Notes: generated by a model from the letters alone, not told the origin. Positions 22,908-32,093 are shown, numbered from the stretch's first letter. The stretch is 64,000 bases of DNA from Streptomyces davaonensis JCM 4913 (GCF_000349325.1 NC_020504.1:558001-622000), one strand, 5' to 3'. Numbers and translations are program-made.

Positions 22908-25049
22908 TCAGCCGCCCACCCAGGTGAACCTCCCCACCCACAAGGCCGTTCGGTCCAGGTAGGCCGTCTCCGCGTCCGTTCCGGTACGGCCGTAGGCGCC
23001 GTTGTACGTCTCGTAGCCGTGGCCGGACGGTGGTGTGCTGTCGGCGGGCTCGATCACGCTGCCCTCGTGCCATTCGTTGAAGGACGTCACCGACACCCAT
23101 GTCGGCGAGCCGCCGATCTGCGGGTCCAGGGCGTTGCTCCACTGCCTGTCGTACGCCGCTCCGTTGTCGCGGGCCAGCGTCGGGGTGGTGTTGCCGGGCA
23201 CGGCGCGGTCGTCGTTGTAGCCGGGGGCCACCGACGGGGCCCAGATCAGGCCGTGTGCCTTCGCGTAGTCCCCGGCCTGCTTCCAGCCCGGCGCGGTGGC
23301 TCCGGCGATGCCGTCGTAGGTGTACATCCCGGAGAAGTGGGCGATCTTGGTGGTGTCCGTGGTCTGCGCCAGGACGATGCTGTTGCCCGTGACCTGGTCC
23401 AGCGGCGACCAGTCGGTGATCCGCAGGCTTTCGAAGACGTAGAAGGCGTTCTTGTTGCCGTGCGCGGCGTCCCGGTAGAAGGCGGGATGCGAACCGTAGG
23501 TGGTGTTCAGGTAGTTGATGTCGGCGACCGTCGAGGCCGCCGTGCGGTTCGCGTAAGGCTCCAGGTGCCACGCCACCTTCACACCCTGCGCCGCCGCGGC
23601 GTCGAGTACCCCGCGCACCAGTCGGTCCTCGTAGGAGTCACGCCCCCACCAGCTGTAGACGATCACGCCCGCTCCTGACCGCTTCACCCACTCCATGTGG
23701 CGGGCCACCGCGGTCGTGAAGTCACCGGAGTCGTAGGGGCCCAGGGCGGGGTAGAGGTTCGCGCCGATGTCCTCGGGCGGTGTGCGGCCGCCCTGTTGCC
23801 AGTGGCGCCAACTGCCCAGCACGGCGGGGCTGCCGTACCAGGGGTAGTAGAAGAGGTGGACGTCGGAGGCGAGTGCCCGTGGTGTGGTGCCGTAGGCCAC
23901 CGTGAAGGTGTCCACGTCGAACAGGGCGCCCGCGCCGCCCCGGAACGTCAGATACAGCGGGCCCGTCCCGGCGTTCACGTCGGTGGAGACCGTCGTGAAG
24001 GTCTCCCAGCCGCCCGTGACCGGCACGGTGACCGAGCCCAGGACCGGTCCCGTGGCGGAGCCCGAACGGATGTCGATCGCGCCGCCCGCGCCGGCCGAGG
24101 AGACACGGGCGCTGAAGCGCGCCGCCCCGGCGGTCGGCACCGTGGCGTAGCCCGCCCAGTCACCGTTGTCGATGTAGCCCAGGGTCTGCCCGCCGCTCGC
24201 CGGGGCATGGCCCGCGATCTGTACACCCGATCCGGAGGAGTACGCCTCGCCCTCCACGGTCCGGGTCGTGCTGCTCGACGTCGAGCAGTTCGCGGGCGCC
24301 ACTCCGGAGGCGTAGCGCAACCCGCCCAGCAGCAGGGCGCGGAAGGCCGGGTCCGCGTACGACTCGGCGGTGTGGCCGAGTCCGGTGTAGAAGGAGCGGC
24401 CTGAGCCTTGGGCGTGGCACCAGGTGATGGGGTGGTCGCCCATCTCCCCGCCGGAGTACGAGCTTTCGTCGAGGCTCTGGAGCACGTGCACCGAAGAGCG
24501 GGGGTTGGCCTGGTAGTTGTACCACTCGTCCGTGCGGGTCCAGCTCTCGCCGAGGTGGGCGGTCGCCGGGTGGCCGCGGTCCTCGGTGAGGAGCCTGGCC
24601 TGCTGAATGGCGGGGTGGCTCTTGAAGCGGGCGCCGACGAGGTCGCCGTAGTAGCCCCAGCCGTACTCCGTGTCGGCGGCGGCGTGGACGCCGACGAAGC
24701 CGCGGCCCGCGTCGATGTGCGCCTGGAGCGCGTTCTGTTGGACGTCGTTGAGTACGTCGCCCGTCGTGTTGAGGAAGACGACCGCCTCGTAGCCGGTCAG
24801 GTTGGCCGGGGTGAACGCGGCGGGGTCCTCGGTGGCGGTGACCGAGAAGTCGTTCGCCGAGCCGAGGGACCGCAGTGCGTCGATGCCGGCCGGGATGGAG
24901 TCGTGCCGGAAGCCGGTGGTGCGGGAGAAGACGAGCACGTCGTACGCGGCATCGGCCTTTTCGGGCTGCGCGATGGCGCCCGAGGGCAGCAGTGCGGCGG
25001 CGAGCGCCAGCACGGCGGCGGCCGCGGTGCGGCGTAGGGATCTGAACAT
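22908..25049 (-). CDS. secreted ThuA-CBM6-GH99-like fusion protein
   Basis: A 713-residue secreted protein with three modules. After a signal peptide (1-28), residues 36-250 form a ThuA-type domain (glutamine amidotransferase-like, sugar-linked): VLVFSRTTGFRHDSIPAG, GVHAAADTEYGWGYYG. Residues 265-388 form a CBM6 domain (DNGDWAGYATVPTAG, GSVTVPVTGGWETFTTV). Residues 395-713 resemble GH99/GH71-type endo-acting enzymes: LFYYPWYGSPAVLGSW, VAWHLEPYANRT and VTSFNEWHEGSVIEP, whose Glu pair matches the GH99 catalytic region. It probably acts outside the cell on alpha-mannan-like glycans, though specificity is not proven. It lies 26 bp downstream of the sugar dehydrogenase gene, with AAAGGAG before the ATG, and shares its CBM6 type. 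Confidence 0.83.
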   Translation of the reverse strand: MFRSLRRTAAAAVLALAAALLPSGAIAQPEKADAAYDVLVFSRTTGFRHDSIPAGIDALRSLGSANDFSVTATEDPAAFTPANLTGYEAVVFLNTTGDVLNDVQQNALQAHIDAGRGFVGVHAAADTEYGWGYYGDLVGARFKSHPAIQQARLLTEDRGHPATAHLGESWTRTDEWYNYQANPRSSVHVLQSLDESSYSGGEMGDHPITWCHAQGSGRSFYTGLGHTAESYADPAFRALLLGGLRYASGVAPANCSTSSSTTRTVEGEAYSSGSGVQIAGHAPASGGQTLGYIDNGDWAGYATVPTAGAARFSARVSSAGAGGAIDIRSGSATGPVLGSVTVPVTGGWETFTTVSTDVNAGTGPLYLTFRGGAGALFDVDTFTVAYGTTPRALASDVHLFYYPWYGSPAVLGSWRHWQQGGRTPPEDIGANLYPALGPYDSGDFTTAVARHMEWVKRSGAGVIVYSWWGRDSYEDRLVRGVLDAAAAQGVKVAWHLEPYANRTAASTVADINYLNTTYGSHPAFYRDAAHGNKNAFYVFESLRITDWSPLDQVTGNSIVLAQTTDTTKIAHFSGMYTYDGIAGATAPGWKQAGDYAKAHGLIWAPSVAPGYNDDRAVPGNTTPTLARDNGAAYDRQWSNALDPQIGGSPTWVSVTSFNEWHEGSVIEPADSTPPSGHGYETYNGAYGRTGTDAETAYLDRTALWVGRFTWVGG

Positions 25050-25075
25050 GTCCTGGCTCCTTTCTGGGCGGCCGG

Positions 25076-27925
25076 TCAGCGGCTCAGCGTGAAGGTGTCG
25101 ACGTCGAAGAGGGATCCGCTGCCCCCGGTGAACGTCAGATACAGCGGCCCGGAACCGGCGTTCAGCCGGGTCCCGACCGTCGTGAACGTCTCCCAGCCGC
25201 CCGTCGTCGGCACGGCGACCGAGCCGAGGACCGGGCCGGTCGCCGAACCGGAGCGGATCGTCAGGGTGCCGCCGGGGCCGGCCGACGACACCTCGGCGCT
25301 GAAGCTCACGGCTCCCTCGGTGGGGACGTCGGCGTAGCCCGCCCAGTCGCCGTTGTCGATGTAGCCGAGGGTCTGGCCGCCGCTGGCCGGTGGGTGGGCG
25401 GCGGGCTGCACGCCGGAGCCGGAGGTGTACGCCTCGCCTTCGACGGTCCGGTTCATGGGCGTGGCGGAGGTGAGCGTGAAGGCGTCGACGTCGAAGAGGT
25501 TGCCCTGGCCGGTCGGGCCGCGGAACACCAGGTACAGCTCGGTCGTGCCCGACGGTGCGCCGCTGAGCTGGGCGGTGACGTCGGTGAACGTCTCCCAGCC
25601 GCCGGTCACGGGCACGGTGGCCCGGCCCAGCAGGGTGCCTGTCGGGGTGCCCGCGCGTACCTCGATGGTGCCGCCCGCGCCGCCGGAGGCCACGCGCGCG
25701 GTGATCCCGGTCGCCTTGGCGAGGGCGTACGGCTTGAAGGCGATCCAGTCGCCGTCATCGGTGAATCCGACGGTCCGGCCGCCCTCGGCGGGGGCGTGGG
25801 AGGCGAGTTGGATGCCGGACTGGGTGGTGAAGTGCTCGGCCTGGCGGTGGCGTGGCTGGAGGATGTGCTTGCTGTGGCCGGTCAGGCCGCCCGCGTCGGT
25901 GTAGGTGGCGTCCAGGACGCCGTAGAGGTTGGCGGCCGCGTCGTGTTCGCCGTCCGGCGGGATGGTGATCGATCCGGTGCAGCCGTTGGTGCTGGTGATC
26001 TGGTGTTCGTGGCTGTCGTGGCCGAGGAGATAGGTGAGCGTGACCTTGGCGCAGTCCACCTGGCCGTCCTCGGGGTCGATCGCCTCGATGGTGAACGGCA
26101 GGGTGTCGCCGAAGGCGAAGAGGGCGCCGTCGTCAGGGGTGCGCAGGGTCACGGTCGGCGCGGTGTTGCCGACGGTCACGACGAGGCTCGCGGTGCCGGT
26201 GAGCCCTTGCGGGTCGCGGACGGTGAGCGTGGGCCGGTAGGTGCCGTTGGCCGGGTACGTGTGGGAGGGGTTGGCGGCCGTGGAAGTCGTGCCATCGCCG
26301 AAGTCCCAGGAGTAGGTGAGCGCGCCGCCCTCCGGGTCGGAGCTGCCGGCGGAGGAGAACCGGACGGCCAGCGGGGCCGGTCCGGAGGTCTTGTCGGCCG
26401 CCGCCTGGGCCACCGGGTTGCGGTTTGCGCCGCCCACGTACTCGATGCGGTAGAGGGCCTGGTTGCCGCCGCCGGTGCCGTAGTCGAGCACGTACAGCGC
26501 CCCGTCCGGGCCGAAGTCGCTGTCCATGACCTGGGTGCCGGTCCAGGGGAAGTCCTCGATGGTGCCCGGGGATCCGTCGGCGTTCACGGTGACCGCCTTG
26601 ATCCACTTACGGCCGTACTCGGTGGCGAAGTAGCGGCCGTCCAGGGACTGTGGGAACTTGACCGGGGAGTTGAGGCCCGCGTCGTAGCGGTAGACCTCGC
26701 CGCCCATGGGTGACTCGGAGCCGCCGCCGAACTCCGGCGGGGAGCTGGCGTCACCGCCGTAACGGATCCAACTGGGCTTCGCGGCGGGCAGCTTGGCGAG
26801 TCCGGTGTTGCGGAAGGAGTTGTTCGCCGGGCCACCGCCGCAGTCGTACTTGGCGCCCGACGGGCCGCTGGGGAAGGTGTACTCGTTGTAGGTCTCGGTG
26901 GTGGTGTTGGTTCCCGTGCAGTACGGCCAGCCGTAGTTGCCCGGGCCGGTGATGCGGTCGAACTCGACCTGGCCGCTGGGGCCGCGGCTGCTGGACGTGG
27001 TGCCCGCGTCCGGGCCGTAGTCGCCGAGGTAGACCGTGCCGGTGGGTTTGTCGACGGACATCCGGAACGGGTTGCGGAAGCCCATCGCGTAGATCTCGGG
27101 GCGGGTGTTCGCGGTGCCGGGCGCGAAGAGGTTGCCGGACGGAACGGTGTAGCCGCCGGCCGCGGTGGGCTTGATCCGCAGGAGCTTGCCGCGCAGGTCG
27201 TTGGTGTTGGCGGAGGAGCGCTGGGCGTCGAACTGGGGGTTTCTGTCGGTGCGTTCGTCGATCGGGGCGTAGCCGCTGGATTCGAAGGGGTTGGTGTCGT
27301 CCCCGGTGGTCAGGTAGAGGTTGCCGTCCTTGTCGAAGTCGATGTCACCGCCGACGTGACAGCACTGTCCGCGGTCGTTGGCGACCTCCAGGGTGACCTT
27401 CTCGCCGGCCAGGTCGAGGGTGCCGTCGGTCCTGAGCGTGAAGCGGGAGAGGTTGAGATGGCCCGTCCAGCGCTCGAAGTCGGCGGCGCTGCCGGTCGTC
27501 GGGGCGTCACCCGCGGGTGTGCTGAGCTTGGGCGAGTAGTACACCCACACGTACCGGTTGGTGGCGAAGCCGGGGTCGGCGGCGATGCCCTGGAGCCCTT
27601 CCTCGTCATGGGTGTAGACGTCGAGCTTTCCCGCCACCTTGGTGTTCCCGGCGGCGTCGGTGAGACGGATCGTGCCGTCCCGGGCGGTGTGCAGTACGGA
27701 GCGGTCCGGGAGCACCGTCAGCGACATCGGCTCGCCCAGCTCGTCGGGGCCGGTGGCGAGTTGGACCTGCTGGTAGTCGCCGGGCGGGATCGCCGCGGCG
27801 CCCGGTTCCGGGGCCGGGGCGGCCGTGGCCGGTCCGGTGGCGGCGGTGGCACCGCCGAGCAGCAAGGCGAGCGCGCAGGCGTAGGGGCGTACGACGTGCA
27901 GCAGGGCGTGCAGGCGTGGGGGCAT
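25076..27925 (-). CDS. secreted PQQ-type sugar dehydrogenase with PKD and two CBM6 domains
   Basis: A 949-residue secreted protein. After a signal peptide (1-35), residues 50-495 form a beta-propeller of the soluble glucose dehydrogenase/YliI type (EEGLQGIAADPGFATNRY, QCCHVGGDIDFDKDGNLYLT, TANTRPEIYAMGFRNPFRM, MDSDFGPDGALYVLDYG). A PKD domain follows (500-575, YSWDFGDGTTSTAANPSHTY), then an Ig-like segment and two CBM6 modules (about 700-820 and 828-949). It probably oxidises sugar ends of a polysaccharide outside the cell; PQQ dependence is inferred from the fold. The ATG follows AGGAGGAAG. It starts the operon with the ThuA-CBM6-GH99-like gene and lies downstream of the ROK regulator. Confidence 0.85.
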   Translation of the reverse strand: MPPRLHALLHVVRPYACALALLLGGATAATGPATAAPAPEPGAAAIPPGDYQQVQLATGPDELGEPMSLTVLPDRSVLHTARDGTIRLTDAAGNTKVAGKLDVYTHDEEGLQGIAADPGFATNRYVWVYYSPKLSTPAGDAPTTGSAADFERWTGHLNLSRFTLRTDGTLDLAGEKVTLEVANDRGQCCHVGGDIDFDKDGNLYLTTGDDTNPFESSGYAPIDERTDRNPQFDAQRSSANTNDLRGKLLRIKPTAAGGYTVPSGNLFAPGTANTRPEIYAMGFRNPFRMSVDKPTGTVYLGDYGPDAGTTSSSRGPSGQVEFDRITGPGNYGWPYCTGTNTTTETYNEYTFPSGPSGAKYDCGGGPANNSFRNTGLAKLPAAKPSWIRYGGDASSPPEFGGGSESPMGGEVYRYDAGLNSPVKFPQSLDGRYFATEYGRKWIKAVTVNADGSPGTIEDFPWTGTQVMDSDFGPDGALYVLDYGTGGGNQALYRIEYVGGANRNPVAQAAADKTSGPAPLAVRFSSAGSSDPEGGALTYSWDFGDGTTSTAANPSHTYPANGTYRPTLTVRDPQGLTGTASLVVTVGNTAPTVTLRTPDDGALFAFGDTLPFTIEAIDPEDGQVDCAKVTLTYLLGHDSHEHQITSTNGCTGSITIPPDGEHDAAANLYGVLDATYTDAGGLTGHSKHILQPRHRQAEHFTTQSGIQLASHAPAEGGRTVGFTDDGDWIAFKPYALAKATGITARVASGGAGGTIEVRAGTPTGTLLGRATVPVTGGWETFTDVTAQLSGAPSGTTELYLVFRGPTGQGNLFDVDAFTLTSATPMNRTVEGEAYTSGSGVQPAAHPPASGGQTLGYIDNGDWAGYADVPTEGAVSFSAEVSSAGPGGTLTIRSGSATGPVLGSVAVPTTGGWETFTTVGTRLNAGSGPLYLTFTGGSGSLFDVDTFTLSR

Positions 27926-27978
27926 GGAGCTTCCTCCTGACGCGGGTGTGGGAGGTCAGGTGCAGGGCTCAGCAAATC

Positions 27979-27992
27979 GACATGGCCATGTC
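27979..27992. promoter_or_regulatory. perfect palindrome upstream of sugar dehydrogenase operon
   Basis: GACATGGCCATGTC is a perfect 14-bp palindrome 54 bp upstream of the sugar dehydrogenase start. It runs into TCAATTGA (27991-27998). The overlapping ATGTCAAT resembles the ROK half-site TTGTCAAT. It may be the control site of the operon. Confidence 0.5.
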
Positions 27993-28044
27993 AATTGATT
28001 GCGAGGCGGAGTTCGCTTCTTGCAATCTGTCGACGCCTTCTTGA

Positions 28045-28052
28045 TTTGTCAA
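28045..28052 (+). promoter_or_regulatory. ROK-operator half-site
   Basis: TTTGTCAA, identical to the left arm of the 29381-29401 site, lies within TTGATTTGTCAA just after the ROK stop and 120 bp upstream of the sugar dehydrogenase start. The second arm is not conserved. Confidence 0.4.
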
Positions 28053-28059
28053 GTGCGCG

Positions 28060-29295
28060 TCAAAACTCCGTTACCGTCGGCCGCCCGGACAGCAACAGGT
28101 TCTGCGGTTGCGCCGACAGGGCCTGGTCCAGCACGAGGGAAGCCGCTCCGATCGCGGCCACGTTCTCGCCGAGCGTCGTGGTCAGCACCGCCGTCGCATG
28201 CGTCGCCTTGACGAACGGCGACCTCGCGACCATCGGCTCGATCGTGAGCAGCAGCCGCTCCCCCAGCAGGTGCCACGCCGGACCGCCGAAGACGACGGTG
28301 TCGACATCCAGCAGGGTGGCCGCCGCACAGACGCCCCGGCCGATACGGACGGCCAGGCGGTCGATGATGCCCGCCGCCTGCGACTCCCCCGCGGCGGCGA
28401 GCGACGCCAGCTCTTCCAGACCGGGCTGCGCATCAGCCGGGTCCAGCACCGTGAACTCGGCGCCGAGCACGCCCAGCGCGATGCCCTCGTCGACGAGCGC
28501 GCGGATCGAGCAGGCGGCGCCCAGGCCGCCGACCTCGCCCGCGTTGCCCGATACGCCGCGCAGCACGGTGTCGTCGACCACGAGGCCCATTCCCGAGCCG
28601 GTGCCGAGGTAGAAGAAGAGCAGGTTGCGGCTGTCGGCGCCGGCGCCCGCCCAGCGTTCCGCCACCACCGCCGCGGTGACGTCCTTGTCGAGGAGCGCGG
28701 AGAAGCCCGTCGCCTCGCTCAGCCGGTCGCGCAGCGGGTAGCGGCCCCAGCCGGGCATCTCGGGCGGGTCCACGACCCAGCCCGCCGCCGCGTCGATCGG
28801 GCCCGGCGCGGCGATGCCCAGCCCCAGGACCCTGGTGTCGTCGATGCCCGACTCCGCGACCAGAGCGGACACCGAGTCGGCCATGTCGACGGCGATCTCA
28901 TCCGTGTCGCCGCCGCTCGGGGTCCGGCGGCTGCGCTCGCCGACGACCCTGCCGAGCAGGTCGACCAGGACGCAGGTGATGACCGCCGGGTCGAGGTGGA
29001 TGCCTACGGCGTAGCGGGCGGTCGGAACGATCTCCAGGAGCGTCCGGGGCTTTCCGCTGCCGGTGTTCAGCTTGCCGGACTCCCGCACTGTGCCCTGGTC
29101 CAGCAGCCGGCGGGTGATGTTCGTGACGGTCTGCGCGGACAGGCCGGTGGCCTGGGCGAGCTCCACCCGGCTCAGTCCCGCGGAGTGGCGGCGGATGGCA
29201 TCCAGGATCACGGACTCGTTGAAGTCGCCCATCCGCGGCAGGTTGGTGCCGCGCCGGATCGACGGCCTGGCGCTTCGCTCGGGCTTACTGGTCAA
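28060..29295 (-). CDS. ROK-family (NagC/XylR-type) transcriptional regulator
   Basis: A 411-residue sugar-responsive repressor. Residues 30-80 are a winged helix (LSRVELAQATGLSAQTVTNI). The ROK domain follows (about 100-405) with GLGIAAPGPIDAAAG, LLDKDVTAAVVAE and FYLGTGSGMGL. The zinc motif normally found after GEIGH (CxCGxxGC) is absent here (NAGEVGGLGAACSIRAL), so it belongs to the zinc-less branch. The TTG at 29295 follows GGGGAGG. It heads the sugar dehydrogenase/ThuA gene group and probably controls it, itself and the GH95-like gene, judging by shared palindromes. Confidence 0.85.
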   Translation of the reverse strand: MTSKPERSARPSIRRGTNLPRMGDFNESVILDAIRRHSAGLSRVELAQATGLSAQTVTNITRRLLDQGTVRESGKLNTGSGKPRTLLEIVPTARYAVGIHLDPAVITCVLVDLLGRVVGERSRRTPSGGDTDEIAVDMADSVSALVAESGIDDTRVLGLGIAAPGPIDAAAGWVVDPPEMPGWGRYPLRDRLSEATGFSALLDKDVTAAVVAERWAGAGADSRNLLFFYLGTGSGMGLVVDDTVLRGVSGNAGEVGGLGAACSIRALVDEGIALGVLGAEFTVLDPADAQPGLEELASLAAAGESQAAGIIDRLAVRIGRGVCAAATLLDVDTVVFGGPAWHLLGERLLLTIEPMVARSPFVKATHATAVLTTTLGENVAAIGAASLVLDQALSAQPQNLLLSGRPTVTEF

Positions 29296-29685
29296 CGCGC
29301 CTCCCCTGATCTCGCCCAACGGGTCGGATGGCAGCGCGAGTTGAGCCGGATACCGGCGAACGTACGAACCGGCGCACAGATTTGTCAATACGTTGGATAA
29401 ACACGCGCGACCCGACACAGTCGCCCACCTGCCCGGCCCCCTTAATTGCCTTTCGTGCCCTGCCGAGCGAGGGCTACTGTTCGCGCAGCCAGAGACCCAA
29501 GAGGAGCCCAGACATGCCCGGTCGTCCGAGCACGCGTTGACGGTTTGAGGCCGCGAGCGGCCCGTCATCGCGTGCTGCCCTTGATGCGCGGCACAGCGAG
29601 CCTTCCCTTCTGCCTGCCCTGATACGGCCGGCGCGTCTGACGTGCGCCGGTCGGCAGGTCTCGTCTCCGCTCATCCGAGGTCCCT
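29296..29685. other. intergenic region between ROK and MFS genes
   Basis: This 390-bp gap holds the divergent promoters of the ROK regulator and the MFS transporter. The ROK-proximal part contains the operator at 29381-29401 and is AT-rich by local standards. No protein with family resemblance, RNA gene or strong hairpin was seen in the rest. Confidence 0.6.
29381..29401. promoter_or_regulatory. putative autoregulatory operator of the ROK gene
   Basis: A 21-bp imperfect palindrome, arms TTTGTCAA and TGGATAAA around 5 bases, 86 bp upstream of the ROK start. It matches the reverse complement of the site upstream of the GH95-like gene at 16 of 21 positions. Confidence 0.6.
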
Positions 29686-30990
29686 GTGCCGTCGTCGTCC
29701 TCCGCCGCGTCCGATTCCGTTCGTCCTGCTCCGTCAAGCCTGTGGCGGGACAGCGACTTCCGCCGTATCTGGGTGGGCCAGACGGCCTCCCAACTGGGCG
29801 AACACACAACCCTGGTGGTACTTCCGCTCTTCGCCGTTCTCACGCTCAATGCCGACGCCGGCCAGTTGGGGGCCCTGCGCGCGGTGGGGCAGGCGCCGAT
29901 CCTGCTGCTGTCGCTCTTCGTCGGGGCGTGGGTGGACAGGTGCCGGACCCGCACGGTGATGGTGCTGACGGATGCCGGACGGGCCCTGGCCCTGGGCGCG
30001 CTCGCGGTGGCCGGCCTCCTCAGCGGGCTCGGCCTTTCGGCGCTGTATGCCGTTGCCTTCGTCGTCGGGGCTCTGTCCGTGTTCTTCGACATGGCATATC
30101 AGGCGTCCTTGGTGCGGCTGGTGAATCGCAATCAGCTGGTGCAGGGCAACAGTGCGCTCGAGGGCAGTCGGTCCGCCGCGCAGATCGGCGGTCCCGCCCT
30201 CGGCGGCACGTTGGTGTCCGTGCTGTCGGCGCCTATCGCGGTCGCCTCCAGCGCGCTGCTGTTCACGCTGTCGTTCCTGTCGATCAGGGGGATGGGCCGC
30301 CGCGAAGCCCTCCCGGAGAACCCACAGGACTCGCAACGCCCACCGCGGATCTGGCGACGAATCCATGAGGGCCTCCGCTTCGTCGCCCGCGACACCTCGC
30401 TGCGCACCGTGTGCCTCGCCTCAGCCGCCTTCAACCTCTCCTTCGCCGCCGTGATGACGGTCTATCTGCTGTTCCTGCCACGGGATTTACATCTGTCGGG
30501 CACCGCCGTAGGGCTGGCGCTGGCGGCGACGGGGCCGGGCGCGCTCCTTGGCTCCCTGCTGGCCGCCCGTCTGCCGAGCCGCTTCGGATACGGCGCGGTG
30601 CTCGTGTCCGCAGCAGCTCTCGGCGACGCTGTGTTCCTGTGCGTGCCCGCACTGCACGGCTCCTCCGCGTTGACGGTGCCCGCGCTGATCGGGGTCAACT
30701 TCGTCTTCGGCACCTTCAGCCAGCTGGTGAACGTCACCGTCATGGCTGTGCGCCAGGCCGTGACTCCGGACGGGATGCAAGGCCGCGTAGCCGCGACGAT
30801 CAACTTCGTCGGCATGGGCCTGACCCCGCTCGGCTCACTGCTCGGCGGCGTCCTCGCGGAGTCGTGGGGGACGCGTACGAGTCTCCTCGTCACGGCAGCG
30901 GGCATGGTGCTGTCGCCGACCCTGATGGCGCTGTCTCCACTGGCCCGGTTGGGACGGACTCTTCCGGCCACTCCGGAGACGTCCCCTTGA
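29686..30990 (+). CDS. MFS transporter, DHA3/EntS-like exporter
   Basis: A 434-residue 12-helix transporter. The N-terminal half begins with FRRIWVGQTASQLGEHTTLV and the helix 2-3 loop carries GAWVDRCRTRTVMVLTDAGR, the motif A variant of this MFS_3 group. The central loop (about 205-230) is short and basic. Members export siderophores, macrolides and other small molecules; the substrate here is unknown. The codon at 30487-30489 is TTA (PRD-Leu-HLSG), implying bldA-dependent expression. It is divergent from the ROK regulator and not obviously part of the sugar genes. Confidence 0.85.
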   Translation: MPSSSSAASDSVRPAPSSLWRDSDFRRIWVGQTASQLGEHTTLVVLPLFAVLTLNADAGQLGALRAVGQAPILLLSLFVGAWVDRCRTRTVMVLTDAGRALALGALAVAGLLSGLGLSALYAVAFVVGALSVFFDMAYQASLVRLVNRNQLVQGNSALEGSRSAAQIGGPALGGTLVSVLSAPIAVASSALLFTLSFLSIRGMGRREALPENPQDSQRPPRIWRRIHEGLRFVARDTSLRTVCLASAAFNLSFAAVMTVYLLFLPRDLHLSGTAVGLALAATGPGALLGSLLAARLPSRFGYGAVLVSAAALGDAVFLCVPALHGSSALTVPALIGVNFVFGTFSQLVNVTVMAVRQAVTPDGMQGRVAATINFVGMGLTPLGSLLGGVLAESWGTRTSLLVTAAGMVLSPTLMALSPLARLGRTLPATPETSP

Positions 30991-31085
30991 GAGTGGGGTG
31001 CCGCCCTCTGCCCCTCTGGTGAATTGCCCGCGAAATTGGCTACGTTGCCGCCACACCCGACGACGGCCAAAGGGAGCGCCGGCCA

Positions 31086-32093
31086 ATGAGTAAGCAGCAG
31101 ATGACCTTTCGCGCCATCGAAGTCGGTGACGGCAGCGACGGGCGTCGGGCTGCGCATACTCAGGCCCTGTGGTCGACCGCGGAACGCTGGATGACCGAGG
31201 AGAGCCGGACGCCGGAGGGTGCGGCGCGTGCTCGGCGGATGTTCGAGTCGCACATGCCGGAGTTGGTCCCGGTACTCGACCGGCTTGCCGGGCAGTTGGA
31301 CCGGCCCGGGGGTGAAACCTTTCTCACCCTCGCGACCATCAAGCCGTTCTTCTCGGGCTGCACCCAGATCGGCGGCAGCGGCACTCTGCTGCGCAACTAC
31401 GACTTCGATCCCGCCGATTGCGAAGGCACCGTCGTGTCCTCGCACTTTCTCCGGCCGGTGATCGGAATGCAGGATGCCGGCTGGGGGCTGCTGGACGGGA
31501 TGAACGAGGCCGGGCTCGCGGTCTCGCTCACCTTCGGCGGGCGGTTCGTGCACGGGCCGGGCTTCGCGATTCTCATCGTGCTGCGCTATCTGCTGGAGAC
31601 GTGCGAGACCGTTGACCAGGCGATCGGCAAACTGCGGACGATACCGATCGGCATCCCGCAGAACGTCACCCTCGTCGACCGCGAGCGGGCCTCAACAGTG
31701 TTCGTGGGACCCGATATCCCGCTGTCCGAAACGCCGGACGCCTGCGCCGCCAACCATCAGCACCTTCCGGTGCCGGACGAGCAGGAGCGGTTCTCCCGGA
31801 CCCAGGAGCGGCTCAGCGCCATTCGCGCCGCGGGGACGGACGTAGCGGCCATGCTCAAGCCGCCGCTGTATCAATCCGCGTACGACGAGGGGTTGGGGAC
31901 GGTTTACACCGCCCTGTACGAGTCCGCCGAGGGCCGCGTGACCTACCACTGGCCTGATGAGTCCTGGGAACAGTCGTTCGCCGACTTCTCTCCGGGGTCC
32001 CGCACCGTGAGCATCGGCCAGGAGACGACTGACAGTTCAGTTGCCCACCGTGGACTCGCGGATGACGACCGAGGTCGGCAGCACGGCGGCTGA
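31086..32093 (+). CDS. C45-family Ntn hydrolase (acyltransferase-like)
   Basis: A 335-residue protein of the C45 peptidase/acyl-CoA:6-aminopenicillanic acid acyltransferase superfamily. These proteins cleave themselves before a cysteine, which becomes the N-terminal nucleophile; here that is Cys91 in PFFSGCTQIGGSG. Further landmarks are LLRNYDFDP, GWGLLDGMNEAGLAVSLTFG and RYLLETCETVDQAI. They hydrolyse or form amide bonds on small molecules or lipids. The last 57 bp overlap the convergent LacI gene, so the final residues are a read-through tail of low complexity. Confidence 0.82.
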   Translation: MSKQQMTFRAIEVGDGSDGRRAAHTQALWSTAERWMTEESRTPEGAARARRMFESHMPELVPVLDRLAGQLDRPGGETFLTLATIKPFFSGCTQIGGSGTLLRNYDFDPADCEGTVVSSHFLRPVIGMQDAGWGLLDGMNEAGLAVSLTFGGRFVHGPGFAILIVLRYLLETCETVDQAIGKLRTIPIGIPQNVTLVDRERASTVFVGPDIPLSETPDACAANHQHLPVPDEQERFSRTQERLSAIRAAGTDVAAMLKPPLYQSAYDEGLGTVYTALYESAEGRVTYHWPDESWEQSFADFSPGSRTVSIGQETTDSSVAHRGLADDDRGRQHGG

